From assembly GCA_029564935.1 (NCBI GenBank), contig JAKQPD010000058.1:1-64000 (forward strand): 64,000 nt of DNA, given 5' to 3'. Shown here one piece after another: positions 47,289 through 58,045 of this stretch. The first letter of the stretch is position 1; each line of letters begins with the position of its first letter. The DNA is from Bacteroidota bacterium (GTDB lineage: Bacteria; Bacteroidota; Bacteroidia; Bacteroidales; VadinHA17). The translations under genes and the position numbers were made by a program. The notes under the pieces are model-generated. The model was not told the origin of the DNA. It saw only the letters and a list, made by a program, of their open reading frames with translations, and searched no databases.

Positions 47289-49409
47289 ATGACCCAGAAT
47301 ACAAATAAGCCTTCTCCCGAAAAAAAGGGAGACAAGAATGTCAAGCCGAGGTTCAACAGCAACTGGATATTTGCAATTATAGCGCTTTCCTTCATCCTGT
47401 TTGAGATCTTATTCAACAGGAATGTCGCGCAGCGGGCAACGACCAGCATGATAAAGGAGATGATCGCAAAGCATGATATTGAAAAGCTCGTTGTTGTCAA
47501 CAAGGATATTGCGGAGATCTATCTGACCGGTGACGCGGTCAGTTCGGGCAGGTACGAGAACCTTCCCAAGCCAGGAGGAGGAATGGGACTGCAGGTACCA
47601 AAACCCCATTACACATATAATATAGGTGATATTAGCAATTTTGAACCATTTATCCTCGAAACTCAGAAAAATGCGGGATATAGTGACAGTGACCTGATTT
47701 ACCCCGAATATATTACAAGGAAGAACTATTTTACCGATATCCTGGGGTGGCTTATTCTTCCGGCGCTTCTTATAGTGGTCTGGCTTTTTATGATGCGCAG
47801 GATGGCAGGAGGTGGTTCAGGTGGAGCCGGAGGTATTTTCAGTGTCGGTAAATCGAGGGCGCAGATATTTGATAAGGATACAAACGTCAAAATTAATTTT
47901 AGTGATGTTGCGGGCCTTGAGGAAGCCAAGACCGAAGTGATGGAGATAGTTGATTTTCTCAAGAATCCGAAAAAATATACCCAGCTGGGAGGAAAGATCC
48001 CGAAGGGAGCTCTTCTGATTGGTCCTCCGGGTACCGGCAAGACACTTCTTGCAAAAGCAGTGGCCGGTGAAGCCAACGTTCCGTTCTTTTCAATATCCGG
48101 ATCGGATTTCGTTGAAATGTTTGTCGGAGTAGGCGCTTCGCGGGTAAGAGACCTTTTCAAACAGGCTAAGGAGAAGGCTCCCTGTATAGTATTCATTGAT
48201 GAGATCGATGCAGTAGGCCGGGCAAGGGGCAGAAATGCAAATTTCGGATCGAATGATGAACGTGAGAACACCCTGAACCAGCTTCTTACCGAGATGGATG
48301 GTTTCGGGACGAATATGGGGGTCATCATTCTCGCTGCCACAAACAGGGCCGATATCCTTGACAGGGCATTACTGAGGGCAGGCCGTTTCGACAGGCAGAT
48401 ACATGTTGAGCTTCCCGACCTTAATGAAAGGGAAGCCATTTTCAAGGTACATCTGCGGCCAATAAAGCTCGCAAAGAATTTCGATGTAGCTTTTCTTGCC
48501 AAACAGACTCCCGGATTTTCCGGAGCCGATATTGCCAATGTATGTAATGAAGCTGCACTTATTGCTGCCAGGAAAAACAAGACAGTTGTTGAAAAGCAGG
48601 ATTTCCTTGATGCCATTGACAGGATTGTGGGCGGACTTGAAAGAAAGAACAAGATCATTTCCCTTCAGGAGAAAAAGACAATTGCCTACCATGAAGCTGG
48701 TCATGCTACTGTAAGCTGGCTTCTTGAGCATGCAAGTCCTCTCGTGAAGGTAACAATTATACCACGTGGCAGGGCATTGGGCGCTGCATGGTATCTTCCC
48801 GAAGAAAGGCAGATAACGACCCGCGAACAGCTCCTCGATGAGATGGCATATGCACTGGGTGGAAGGGCTGCCGAAGAACTGGTTTTCGGAAAAGTATCCA
48901 CCGGAGCTCTCAGCGACCTGGAAAAGATAACAAAACAGGCTTATGCAATGGTATCATTCTTCGGAATGAGCGATAAGGTTGGAAATATAAGCTTCTATGA
49001 TTCATCAGGGCAATCAGACTTCGGATTTACAAAGCCCTACAGCGAAAAGACAGCCGAGCTTATAGACCGTGAGGTAAAGGAAATAATTGAAGAATCATAC
49101 AACAGGTCCAAGGATGTTCTCAGGGCAAATATGAAGGGACTGACAGAACTGGCTGAACTGCTGCTTGAAAAGGAGGTTATTTTTGGCGAAGACCTCGAAA
49201 GGATATTCGGCAAGAGAAAAGCTGACAAACTGAAAGAAGAGCAGGAAGAAAAAGACAGAAAAATGGCTGATAATAATACAGCCAGTGTCGTAACAGAAGA
49301 TGAGGTTAATAAAACTGCTACTGCTGGTGATCCGACTGTAAAGGATGCCGGTCTGAAAGTGACTGTTGATCCTGAAAAGCCAGCAGAAGAATCCACTGGC
49401 GGAAAATAA
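47289..49409 (+). CDS. ftsH: ATP-dependent zinc metalloprotease FtsH
   Basis: [51 protein letters not shown] zinc site. Confidence 0.97.
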   Translation: MTQNTNKPSPEKKGDKNVKPRFNSNWIFAIIALSFILFEILFNRNVAQRATTSMIKEMIAKHDIEKLVVVNKDIAEIYLTGDAVSSGRYENLPKPGGGMGLQVPKPHYTYNIGDISNFEPFILETQKNAGYSDSDLIYPEYITRKNYFTDILGWLILPALLIVVWLFMMRRMAGGGSGGAGGIFSVGKSRAQIFDKDTNVKINFSDVAGLEEAKTEVMEIVDFLKNPKKYTQLGGKIPKGALLIGPPGTGKTLLAKAVAGEANVPFFSISGSDFVEMFVGVGASRVRDLFKQAKEKAPCIVFIDEIDAVGRARGRNANFGSNDERENTLNQLLTEMDGFGTNMGVIILAATNRADILDRALLRAGRFDRQIHVELPDLNEREAIFKVHLRPIKLAKNFDVAFLAKQTPGFSGADIANVCNEAALIAARKNKTVVEKQDFLDAIDRIVGGLERKNKIISLQEKKTIAYHEAGHATVSWLLEHASPLVKVTIIPRGRALGAAWYLPEERQITTREQLLDEMAYALGGRAAEELVFGKVSTGALSDLEKITKQAYAMVSFFGMSDKVGNISFYDSSGQSDFGFTKPYSEKTAELIDREVKEIIEESYNRSKDVLRANMKGLTELAELLLEKEVIFGEDLERIFGKRKADKLKEEQEEKDRKMADNNTASVVTEDEVNKTATAGDPTVKDAGLKVTVDPEKPAEESTGGK

Positions 49410-49421
49410 AATATTGGCAGG

Positions 49422-50264
49422 TTGAAAGAGATATACAGACGGACCTTAACGGGAGCCTGGATTGTAATATTCACTCTGGGTGGCTTCTGGCTTCACCCTG
49501 TCTCATTTTTCCTCACCGGTCTTATAATCCTTTCGGGGACACAATATGAATATTTAAGGATAATCAGAAGTACGGGAGTAAATGCACAAATGATCCCGGG
49601 TATGCTTACAGGTATAGCTGTTTATATTCTGGCAACCCTGGTTGCCTCAGGGATACTCGGTTTCAGGTACCTGCTGATTCTGATCCCTTTTATTGCCGGG
49701 ATTATGATTTTTGAACTTTACCGCAGACAGGATAACCCGTTTGATTCTCTTGCCCATACAATATTTAGTGTCATTTATACCGCACTTCCTTTTTCTTTCT
49801 TCCCATTTGCCGCGTTCGGAAGAGAAGGAATAAATCCGTTGATCCGATATGATGGAGGTGTTTTCTCACCGGGAATAATAATAGGTTTTTTTGTCCTGCT
49901 GTGGGTCAACGATACAGGAGCCTATCTTTCGGGAATAACCTTTGGGAAGCACAGGTTGCTTGAGAGGATCTCACCTAAAAAATCATGGGAAGGATTTGCC
50001 GGAGGAATTATTTTATCAGTATTATCTGCCTGGTTATTATCAGGTCTGCTCGGTGTGCTTGATACACCTGAGTGGATAATTGTCGCTTTGCTGGTAGCGG
50101 TCAGCGGGACATTCGGGGATCTTATAGAATCGATGTTCAAGAGGAGCACGGGAATAAAAGATTCCGGATCCATTATGCCCGGGCACGGTGGTTTTATGGA
50201 TCGGTTTGACAGCACCCTTTTGTCATTCCCTCTTGTATTTCTTTTTATAACGTTTTTTGGTTGA
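49422..50264 (+). CDS. cdsA: phosphatidate cytidylyltransferase
   Basis: WVNDTGAYLSGITFGKHRLLERISPKKSWEGFAGG; GDLIESMFKRSTGIKDSGSIMPGHGGFMDRFDS. Confidence 0.95.
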   Translation: MKEIYRRTLTGAWIVIFTLGGFWLHPVSFFLTGLIILSGTQYEYLRIIRSTGVNAQMIPGMLTGIAVYILATLVASGILGFRYLLILIPFIAGIMIFELYRRQDNPFDSLAHTIFSVIYTALPFSFFPFAAFGREGINPLIRYDGGVFSPGIIIGFFVLLWVNDTGAYLSGITFGKHRLLERISPKKSWEGFAGGIILSVLSAWLLSGLLGVLDTPEWIIVALLVAVSGTFGDLIESMFKRSTGIKDSGSIMPGHGGFMDRFDSTLLSFPLVFLFITFFG

Positions 50265-50303
50265 TTGAGCTTACTTAGTTAGTTTTGTTATAATTTTCAG
50301 GAA

Positions 50304-50960
50304 ATGAGCATTCACAGAGAAGGATATAAAATACTGATCTTCGGGTTTATTCTGCTGATCCTGTTCAATGTGTTGCTTTGGATAATTCTTCCGGGCAATA
50401 CGCTTATCAGATGGCTTGCAGTATTGTTTTCACTCATGATGTATACTTTCCTTCTGTTTTTTTTCCGGCTGCCTGCCAGAAGACTTGATCCCGATCCGGG
50501 ACTTGTATATGCACCGGCAGACGGGAAGGTAGTTGTTGTTGAGGAGACTGAGGAGAAGGAATATTTCAGGGACCTGCGCTTACAGGTTTCAATTTTCATG
50601 TCGCCTTTCAATATGCACAGCAACAGGTATCCTGTCTCAGGTAAGATCAAATACGTGGAATATCATCCCGGGAACTATATGGTGGCATGGCATCCCAAAT
50701 CGTCAGAACTGAATGAGAGGAGTACAATAGTCATTGAAACTGATACGGGGAAGGAGATACTTATAAGGCAGGTGGCCGGCGCTGTTGCCAGAAGGATCGT
50801 CACATATGCCAAACTTAGTGATAATGTCAGACAGGGCGATGAACTGGGATTTATAAAATTCGGATCCAGAGTTGATATATTTCTGCCCGTGGGGACTGAA
50901 ATCGAGATACCCTTACTGCAGCAGGTGAAAGCAAACAAAAGTGTAATTGCAAAGATCTGA
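50304..50960 (+). CDS. psd: phosphatidylserine decarboxylase family protein
   Basis: YAPADGKVVVVEE; SIFMSPFNMHSNRYPVSGKI; KFGSRVDIFLP. Confidence 0.93.
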   Translation: MSIHREGYKILIFGFILLILFNVLLWIILPGNTLIRWLAVLFSLMMYTFLLFFFRLPARRLDPDPGLVYAPADGKVVVVEETEEKEYFRDLRLQVSIFMSPFNMHSNRYPVSGKIKYVEYHPGNYMVAWHPKSSELNERSTIVIETDTGKEILIRQVAGAVARRIVTYAKLSDNVRQGDELGFIKFGSRVDIFLPVGTEIEIPLLQQVKANKSVIAKI

Positions 50961-50975
50961 AAAGAAAGAAGAGAA

Positions 50976-52214
50976 ATGAGAAGTAAAGATGACAGGATAA
51001 TAAATATAACTGAGGATGTAAAGTGGATCGGTATCCTTGATTTTGATATCACGACTTTTGATATAGTCATGACAACCGAATTTGGTACCACATATAACTC
51101 TTACTTCATCAACGGGGAGAAAAAAGCCCTTGTTGAAGTGGCAAAGGAAAAGTTCAGTGATGTTTATTTTGAAAAGCTTAATTCGGTTACTGATCCGGCC
51201 TGCATCAGCTATATAATCCTTGATCATACCGAACCCGATCATTCAGGAAGCCTGAAGCTGTTGCTCGAAGCTGCTCCGGAAGCAACTGTAGTCGGCAGCG
51301 GTAATGCAATAAAATATCTTGAGGAAATGCTCAATGTCCCCTTCAGGTCTATGGTCGTAAAAGACGGCGATACTCTTGATCTGGGGAACAAGACCTTACA
51401 CTTCATTTCAGCCCCAAACCTTCACTGGCCGGATTCTATCTATACATGGCTGGAGGAAGACGGGATACTCTTTACCTGCGATTCCTTCGGCGCTCATTAT
51501 TGCACCCGGGAAATGACAGATGAACTTACTGATAATTACCTGAAAGCCTTCAGATATTATTTTGATGTGATCCTTAAGCCTTACAGCAGGTTTCTTATCA
51601 AAGCTATTGAAAAGATAAAGCCGCTGGATATAAGGTATATATGTCCGGGACACGGACCTGTGCTTGATAAGAACAGAGCAAAGATCGTTAAACTGACTGA
51701 AAAATATGCAAATGAATACATCGCAAAAAATGCAGGTGTAACCGGTAAAAATATTCTTGTCGCTTATGTTTCAGCTTATGGTTTTACAGGAATTGCCGCT
51801 GAGGCAATTGCAAAGGGGATAAGGGAAACAGGGGATTTTAGCGTAAAGGTCGTTGATATTGAACATATTGATCTTAATGAGCTGGATGGACTCATAACTG
51901 AGTCAAGTGCTCTGCTGATCGGTTCTCCCACAATTAATCAGAATACCCTTCTGCCGGTTTATAAAATGTTTGCAGTGATCAATCCTATACGTGACAAGGG
52001 CAAGATGGCCGGAGCATTCGGATCTTACGGCTGGAGCGGAGAAGCTGCCGGAATTATCCTTGAAACATTGAAAACTCTCAAACTGAAGATATTTGAAGAA
52101 ACAGCTGCATTCAGGTTCCGGCCTTCAGGCCAGAAGGAAGAGGACCTGAGACTCTTCGGGAAAAGATTTGCAGAAAGATTTGCGCAAGAATGTAAACAAA
52201 AAGAAAGAGGCTGA
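50976..52214 (+). CDS. FprA family A-type flavoprotein (flavodiiron protein)
   Basis: ILDHTEPDHSGSL metal ligands; YICPGHGPV; flavodoxin domain VAYVSAYGFTGIAAEAIAKG. Confidence 0.93.
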   Translation: MRSKDDRIINITEDVKWIGILDFDITTFDIVMTTEFGTTYNSYFINGEKKALVEVAKEKFSDVYFEKLNSVTDPACISYIILDHTEPDHSGSLKLLLEAAPEATVVGSGNAIKYLEEMLNVPFRSMVVKDGDTLDLGNKTLHFISAPNLHWPDSIYTWLEEDGILFTCDSFGAHYCTREMTDELTDNYLKAFRYYFDVILKPYSRFLIKAIEKIKPLDIRYICPGHGPVLDKNRAKIVKLTEKYANEYIAKNAGVTGKNILVAYVSAYGFTGIAAEAIAKGIRETGDFSVKVVDIEHIDLNELDGLITESSALLIGSPTINQNTLLPVYKMFAVINPIRDKGKMAGAFGSYGWSGEAAGIILETLKTLKLKIFEETAAFRFRPSGQKEEDLRLFGKRFAERFAQECKQKERG

Positions 52215-52226
52215 TATTCAGCCTCT
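52206..52226. terminator. hairpin between convergent FprA and hsp20 genes
   Basis: AGAGGCTGA-TAT-TCAGCCTCT, 9-bp perfect stem overlapping the fprA-type gene's TGA stop; no strong adjacent T-run. Confidence 0.55.
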
Positions 52227-52253
52227 CTCTTCAAGCGGTCTTTTTTTCAAAAA

Positions 52254-52676
52254 TTACGAGATCTTTACCTGCCTTGTGATCTTACTCTTTTCTTCTTCAT
52301 TCTTCGGAAGCTCAACAATCAGAACCCCGTCTTTGTAATTGGCTCCGATCTTGTCAACATTAACATTCTCGGGAACATAGAAACTCCTGCAGAATGAGGA
52401 ATAGCTGAACTCTTTCCTCTTGTAACCATCATGGTTCTCTTCCGTTTCACTTTTTGATTCGTGTGAAATTGTAAGAACATCCTCGTTGATGTCAATCTTA
52501 AGATCTTTCTTGTCAATACCGGGAACAGCAAGTTCAAGTGTGAAATTCTTTTCATTTTCCCTGATGTTGACTGCCGGCATCGAACTGTTGCGACCTGTCA
52601 GTACAGGAAAGAAATCATCATCAAAAAGATTCGACAGAAACGGGCTGAAACTTCTCCTTGTAATCGTTGGTAACAT
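52254..52676 (-). CDS. Hsp20/alpha-crystallin small heat-shock protein
   Basis: FTLELAVPGIDKKDLKIDINEDVLTISHE; YKDGVLIVELPK; start at internal Met (MLPTITRR) preferred. Confidence 0.93.
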   Translation of the reverse strand: MLPTITRRSFSPFLSNLFDDDFFPVLTGRNSSMPAVNIRENEKNFTLELAVPGIDKKDLKIDINEDVLTISHESKSETEENHDGYKRKEFSYSSFCRSFYVPENVNVDKIGANYKDGVLIVELPKNEEEKSKITRQVKIS

Positions 52677-52861
52677 AGCTTTGTCCTCCATTATTTTTAA
52701 GTTAAACATATTTTTAAGTTTTATATCCCATATATTTCAAGATCTGTTCCAAAATCATTTTCATGACATAATGGCGGGCAAGTTGTCATTTAACTGGCAA
52801 TATGGCAGGGCATTGAATTTTCAGAAATTTAAGTTAGGTTTGTAAAAGAAACTATATAAGC

Positions 52862-54076
52862 TTGAAGCCCTTATTCAGGAACATTTTGATATTTTTTGCG
52901 GTTGTACTGCTTCTGGCCGCAGCATGGTACTTCCGGAGCATAGTGGTCTATATCCTTGTTTCAGGGGTTCTGTCAATAATGGGACGTCCGCTGGTCGATC
53001 TTTTCAGCAGTATACGGATCAGGAAATGGGGTTTTCCGAGGACTCTGGCGGCTCTTCTGACACTCATTATAATATGGGGTCTTATAATTCTTTTCTTTTT
53101 AATTTTTGTACCTCTCGTAACAAAGCAGATAAATTATTTTTCAACCTTAGAGACTGAAAAGATTGTCAGTCTTGTAGAAAAACCGATCAAATTCATTGAA
53201 GATCTGATCCGCTCAGTCGGGCGGAATATGAACTCTGATTTTTCTGTTCAGGAATTCATTAACCAGAAGCTTTCAGAAATTCTGGATATTGAAAAGGTAA
53301 AGGGTTTTCTCGGATCACTTCTGGGAGTTCTTGGAAATATAGCAGTGGCTGTTTTTTCGATCACATTCATAACTTTCTTTTTCCTGAAAGATCAGCATCT
53401 GTTCTTTGAATCTATACTGATGTGGGTTCCCGACAAATATACGGAGGGTTTTACCCATGCATTATATTCAATCAAGAACCTTCTGACAAGGTATTTCATT
53501 GGGATACTCATTCAGTGTACCTGTGTCATGATACTTATTGATATAGGGATGACGATTGCTGGGATTGACTTTCAGCAGGCTCTTGTTATGGGTCTGATTA
53601 TCGGGATACTGAATGTAATACCTTATATAGGTCCCTGGCTGGGCTTTTTTATAACAATTGTAATGGGAGTGGCATCACATGTTAACCAGGATTTTACAAC
53701 GGTTGTCGTTCCTCTTGTATATTTTATGACGGCAGTGGTAGCCATAACTCAGTTAATTGATAATGTCATATTTCAGCCCCTGATTTTTTCAAACAGCGTT
53801 AAAGCCCATCCCCTTGAGGTCTTCATTGTTGTGCTGGCTGCCGGGTTTGCTGCAGGAATACCCGGTATGATACTGGGGATACCGGGTTATACAGTTCTGA
53901 GGGTTTTTGCCCGGGAGTTCTTTTACAGCTTCAAGCCTGTGCAGAAGATCACTTCCGGACTGGCACAGAGCGATCTTTCCCATGAAACACCTGATAATGA
54001 GGCTAAGGGAAAAGATACAAATAACACATCCGGAAATGATCCGGGGCAGAAGACCAATTTAGCATCCGGAGATTGA
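52862..54076 (+). CDS. AI-2E family transporter
   Basis: Multi-TM; LNVIPYIGPWLGFFITIVMG; IFQPLIFSNSVKAHPLEVFIVVLAAGFAAGIPGMILGIPGYTVLRV. Confidence 0.9.
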   Translation: MKPLFRNILIFFAVVLLLAAAWYFRSIVVYILVSGVLSIMGRPLVDLFSSIRIRKWGFPRTLAALLTLIIIWGLIILFFLIFVPLVTKQINYFSTLETEKIVSLVEKPIKFIEDLIRSVGRNMNSDFSVQEFINQKLSEILDIEKVKGFLGSLLGVLGNIAVAVFSITFITFFFLKDQHLFFESILMWVPDKYTEGFTHALYSIKNLLTRYFIGILIQCTCVMILIDIGMTIAGIDFQQALVMGLIIGILNVIPYIGPWLGFFITIVMGVASHVNQDFTTVVVPLVYFMTAVVAITQLIDNVIFQPLIFSNSVKAHPLEVFIVVLAAGFAAGIPGMILGIPGYTVLRVFAREFFYSFKPVQKITSGLAQSDLSHETPDNEAKGKDTNNTSGNDPGQKTNLASGD

Positions 54077-54129
54077 AAGGTTACAGATATTCTTATTTGT
54101 ATATTGCAAGGATCAACATAGTGCTTATA

Positions 54130-54360
54130 ATGAAAGATCTTTTAAAGAAGGTTTTCCGCTTTTATTATGATGGATTTTCAAACATGTCATCCTGGGGAAA
54201 GAAAGTCTGGATCATAATTCTTATTAAGCTTTTTATTATTTTCGCTATACTTAAACTCTTCTTTTTCCCAGATTTTCTTAAGAAGAACTTTGAAAATGAG
54301 AAACAGAGAAGCGACTATGTACTTGATCAATTAACACCCTCAAATAAATCTCATGATTGA
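54130..54360 (+). CDS. DUF4492-like small membrane protein upstream of cydA
   Basis: MKDLLKKVFRFYYDGFSNMSSWGKKVWIIILIKLFIIFAILKLFFFPDFL; position directly before cydA. Confidence 0.8.
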   Translation: MKDLLKKVFRFYYDGFSNMSSWGKKVWIIILIKLFIIFAILKLFFFPDFLKKNFENEKQRSDYVLDQLTPSNKSHD

Positions 54361-55912
54361 AAATGCTGATTTGTCACTTGTTGACTGGTCGCGGGCACAG
54401 TTTGCCCTGACTGCCATGTATCACTGGATCTTTGTTCCTCTGACCCTGGGTCTGTCATTTATAGTTGCTATAATGGAGACAATATATGTCAGGACAGGTA
54501 AGGAGGAATGGAAAAGAATGACAAAGTTCTGGATGACCCTGTTCGGGATTAATTTTGCTATTGGAGTGGCTACAGGGATTATTCTGGAATTTGAATTCGG
54601 AACCAACTGGTCAAATTATTCCTGGTTTGTCGGGGATATTTTCGGAGCACCTCTGGCTATAGAAGGTATACTCGCATTTTTCCTTGAATCGACTTTTGTA
54701 GCCGTTATGTTTTTCGGATGGAACAAAGTTGGAAAAAAATTCCATCTCGCATCGACCTGGCTGGTCGGGATAGGCGCTAACCTATCGGCATTATGGATAC
54801 TGGTCGCAAATGCATGGATGCAGAATCCGGTAGGAATGACATTCAATCCCGAAACTGCACGGAACGAGATGACTGACTTCTGGGCTGTCCTCTTTAATCC
54901 CGTCGCTATTGATACATTCTTCCATACAGTTACTTCAGGGTTTTTACTTGCATCTGTATTTGTCCTGGGTGTGAGCGCCTGGTTCCTTCTGAAAAACCGT
55001 GAGGAATGGCTTGCAAAGAAGAGTATACTTATCGCGGGGATATTCGGGCTGGCATCTTCGCTCACAGTGGCATTTACAGGAGATACATCGGCACGAACCT
55101 TAGCTGAACATCAGCCAATAAAATTTGCGGCTTTTGAAGCTCATTACAATGGGAAAAGTAATGCTGGTCTTGTTGCTGCAGGTATACTTAAAGACTCCGG
55201 TCAGAAACTGGGGGAAAAGACAAAAAAAGACTTTGTCTTCAAAATAGAGATACCAGGTTTCCTGTCAGTTATGACCGGTGGTGATAAAAATGCCTATGTT
55301 CCAGGGATAACAGATCTGCTTTACGGTTCACCCGAAAGATCTGATATTATACCTGTCACCGAGAAGATGGAAAGGGGGAAGTTTGCCAGGGAAGTGCTGA
55401 TGGACTATAAGAGGGCAAGGATGATAAACGATACTGAACAGGCTAATAACATTAAAGAAATGTTCAATGATAAGGACTTCATCGATAATTATTTCAGTTA
55501 TTTCGGATATGGTTTCCTGAATAAACCCGAAGATGCAATCCCTAACGTATCAGTAGCCTTTTATACATTCCACCTTATGGTAATGCTGGGTTTCTTTTTC
55601 ATACTTGTCTGCGCCCTCGCATTGTTTTTTAACTACAGGGGGACGATCACTAAACAAAAATGGTTCCTATGGATTCTTATAATCTCCATCCCGCTTGTGT
55701 ATATTGCCAGTCAGTCAGGCTGGGTTCTTGCCGAGATGGGCCGTCAGCCATGGATAATACAGGACCTTATGCCTGTATCTGCTGCAGTCTCCCAGATCGG
55801 CACTGGTTCAGTGATCACGACATTCATCCTTTTTGCAATTCTATTTACAGCACTTCTGTTTGCCGAAGTGTCTATTATGATAAGACAGATTAAAACAGGA
55901 CCAAAACATTAG
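54353..55912 (+). CDS. cydA: cytochrome bd ubiquinol oxidase subunit I
   Basis: DLSLVDWSRAQFALTAMYHWIFVPLTLGLSF; FEFGTNWSNYSWFVGDIFGAPLAIEGILAFFLESTF; GRQPWI. Confidence 0.97.
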   Translation: MIENADLSLVDWSRAQFALTAMYHWIFVPLTLGLSFIVAIMETIYVRTGKEEWKRMTKFWMTLFGINFAIGVATGIILEFEFGTNWSNYSWFVGDIFGAPLAIEGILAFFLESTFVAVMFFGWNKVGKKFHLASTWLVGIGANLSALWILVANAWMQNPVGMTFNPETARNEMTDFWAVLFNPVAIDTFFHTVTSGFLLASVFVLGVSAWFLLKNREEWLAKKSILIAGIFGLASSLTVAFTGDTSARTLAEHQPIKFAAFEAHYNGKSNAGLVAAGILKDSGQKLGEKTKKDFVFKIEIPGFLSVMTGGDKNAYVPGITDLLYGSPERSDIIPVTEKMERGKFAREVLMDYKRARMINDTEQANNIKEMFNDKDFIDNYFSYFGYGFLNKPEDAIPNVSVAFYTFHLMVMLGFFFILVCALALFFNYRGTITKQKWFLWILIISIPLVYIASQSGWVLAEMGRQPWIIQDLMPVSAAVSQIGTGSVITTFILFAILFTALLFAEVSIMIRQIKTGPKH

Positions 55913-55924
55913 GAGGAAAATAAG

Positions 55925-57055
55925 ATGATAACACTGATTTCATATTCATTCCTGCAAAGCTACTGGTGGATAATAATATCTCTCCTGGGAGCGCTGCTGG
56001 TTTTCCTGATGTTTGTCCAGGGTGGCCAGTCGATGATCTTCTCGCTTCCTGCCAATGAAAAGCAAAAGACAATTCTTGTAAATGCCCTGGGACGGAAATG
56101 GGAGTTTACTTTCACTACACTTGTCACTTTCGGCGGTGCATTTTTTGCATCCTTCCCTCTCTTCTATGCTTCCAGCTTTGGAGGTGCATACTGGGTCTGG
56201 ATAGCGATATTGTTCAGTTTTATAATCCAGGCAATAGCCTATGAATACAGGTCTAAACCGGCAAATGTATTTGGCAGGAAAACCTTTGATATTTTCCTGT
56301 ATCTGAACGGTGCGCTGGGGCCTTTCCTTATAGGCACGGAAGTTGCTACATTCTTTACAGGATCACAGTTCAGCCTCGACTATATGAACCATGTTAAATG
56401 GGCTAATCAGTGGCACGGCCTCGAAGCCCTGCTCGATGCAAGGAATGTAGCTCTCGGACTTGCAGTACTCTTCCTTGTAAAATGCAACGCATCAATGTTC
56501 ATTATTAATTCAGTAAGCGATGAAGATCTTACAGACAGATCGGTAAGGAAGCTGATTATAAATTCTGTTGCATTCCTTGTATTTTTCCTGTTTTTCGTAG
56601 TCTCACTTTTTGTCTCGAAAGGCTATGCGGTCGATGAGGTGACAGGCAATGTAGTGATGGAGAAATTCAAATACCTGTCCAATCTGATTCAGATGCCTGT
56701 GGTACTGATCCTTTTCCTTGCCGGTGTCGCAGGAGTACTGTATGGATTAATTACTACGATCTTTAATGGCAGCCGGAAGGGGATCTGGTTTAGCGGAGCC
56801 GGGACTATCCTCACTGTTTTTTCCCTCTTCCTTATTGCAGGCTTCAACGGGACTGCATTCTATCCGTCGTCATTCGACCTCAGGAGTTCCCTGACGATCC
56901 GGAATGCTTCCTCCAGCCTCTTTACCCTGAAAACCATGATGTATGTATCATTTATTATACCTTTTGTAATATTGTATATATGGTATGCATGGAGAGCGAT
57001 CAGCCGGGAAAAGATAACTGAGGAAGAGCTTTCAGAAGAGGGACATGTTTATTAG
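55925..57055 (+). CDS. cydB: cytochrome bd ubiquinol oxidase subunit II
   Basis: Multi-TM protein downstream of cydA; QGGQSMIF, GRKWEFTFTTLVTFGGAFFASFPLFYASSFGGAYW. Confidence 0.95.
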   Translation: MITLISYSFLQSYWWIIISLLGALLVFLMFVQGGQSMIFSLPANEKQKTILVNALGRKWEFTFTTLVTFGGAFFASFPLFYASSFGGAYWVWIAILFSFIIQAIAYEYRSKPANVFGRKTFDIFLYLNGALGPFLIGTEVATFFTGSQFSLDYMNHVKWANQWHGLEALLDARNVALGLAVLFLVKCNASMFIINSVSDEDLTDRSVRKLIINSVAFLVFFLFFVVSLFVSKGYAVDEVTGNVVMEKFKYLSNLIQMPVVLILFLAGVAGVLYGLITTIFNGSRKGIWFSGAGTILTVFSLFLIAGFNGTAFYPSSFDLRSSLTIRNASSSLFTLKTMMYVSFIIPFVILYIWYAWRAISREKITEEELSEEGHVY

Positions 57056-57210
57056 GCGCAGGGCACAGGGCGAAGAGTTCAGGGCAAAGGGCGGAGAGCG
57101 GAGAGCAGAGAGCGGAGAGCTCAGAGCAAAGAGCGGAGGGCAAAGAGCAAAGAGCCGCAAGCCGCAAGCCGCAAGCCGGAAGCCGGGAGCCGGAAGCCGG
57201 AAGCCGGAAG
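57056..57210. repeat. heptanucleotide array, 22 in-phase units (consensus GCNNNRR), filling the cydB-pssA gap
   Basis: GCGCAGG GCACAGG GCGAAGA ... GCCGCAA x3, GCCGGAA x4 with one GCCGGGA; begins right after cydB TAG and ends one base before the pssA stop. Confidence 0.95.
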
Positions 57211-57960
57211 TTAAAGGTTATGAGCTTTTTCTTTGAAAAGAAGTGAGGCGAGCGATGCAAGTATATACAAAGGTATTATCAGCGGGGCTGCATTTATCCC
57301 TCCGAAAGCAAATGACAGTACTGTCATTATTATGAGTAAATATCTGCCTTCATTACCTTTGAACCTTAGATGGGAAGTTTTCAGGGAAAGGAGCGGTATA
57401 CGGCTTACCATAAGAAGTGAGAGGACCAGAGTAAGTATCAACATTGCAGCCGGAGATCCTGTTATTGATTTGCTGATACCCGGATCGCCGTAAAATGATG
57501 CAAAAACAATTGAAATTACTGCGAGTGCACTTGCAGGAGTGGGCAAGCCTTTGAAGGATCTGGCCTGGGTTTCGTCGATATTGAAGATAGCAAGGCGCAA
57601 TGCGGCACAAACCGGCATAACAGCTGAGGAACATAACAGAAGGAATACAGGCAAAGAGTCGGAAGTGATAGTAAATGGCTGTGAAACCCCGAGGGCTTCT
57701 GCCAGGAGCAGGAATATTATTAATCCGGGTGCAACACCGAAGCTTACCACATCTGCCAGAGAATCAAGCTCTTTCCCGATATCCGAATAAGCCTTCAGCA
57801 ACCTTGCGGAGAAACCATCCAGAAAATCAAATATCATCGCTGCAAGTATGAGCCAGGAAGCGGAAACAGGATCTCCGTTAAGGGTGAAAATAATTGAAAC
57901 AAAGCCTGATGTCAGGTTGAGAGATGTAATAAAGTTGGGAATATGCTTCATTTTGGTCAT
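57211..57960 (-). CDS. pssA: CDP-diacylglycerol--serine O-phosphatidyltransferase
   Basis: MIFDFLDGFSARLLKAYSDIGKELDSLADVVSFGVAPG; start at MTKMKHIPN preferred. Confidence 0.93.
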   Translation of the reverse strand: MTKMKHIPNFITSLNLTSGFVSIIFTLNGDPVSASWLILAAMIFDFLDGFSARLLKAYSDIGKELDSLADVVSFGVAPGLIIFLLLAEALGVSQPFTITSDSLPVFLLLCSSAVMPVCAALRLAIFNIDETQARSFKGLPTPASALAVISIVFASFYGDPGISKSITGSPAAMLILTLVLSLLMVSRIPLLSLKTSHLRFKGNEGRYLLIIMTVLSFAFGGINAAPLIIPLYILASLASLLFKEKAHNL

Positions 57961-58045
57961 TTGATATCGCGAAGAAGTTAAAATTAAGATAAATTTCAGT
58001 AATAACTTCAATTTGGTTAAATTTGGCTCCTCGGAGAAACACAGG

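Noticed and set aside
47726-48658. 310-aa minus-strand ORF
   Set aside because: Lies wholly antisense to ftsH, which has unmistakable AAA/protease motifs; serine/proline-rich shadow ORF.
57000-57260. ORFs across the cydB-pssA gap on both strands
   Set aside because: Translations of the heptamer array; no start context or homology pattern.
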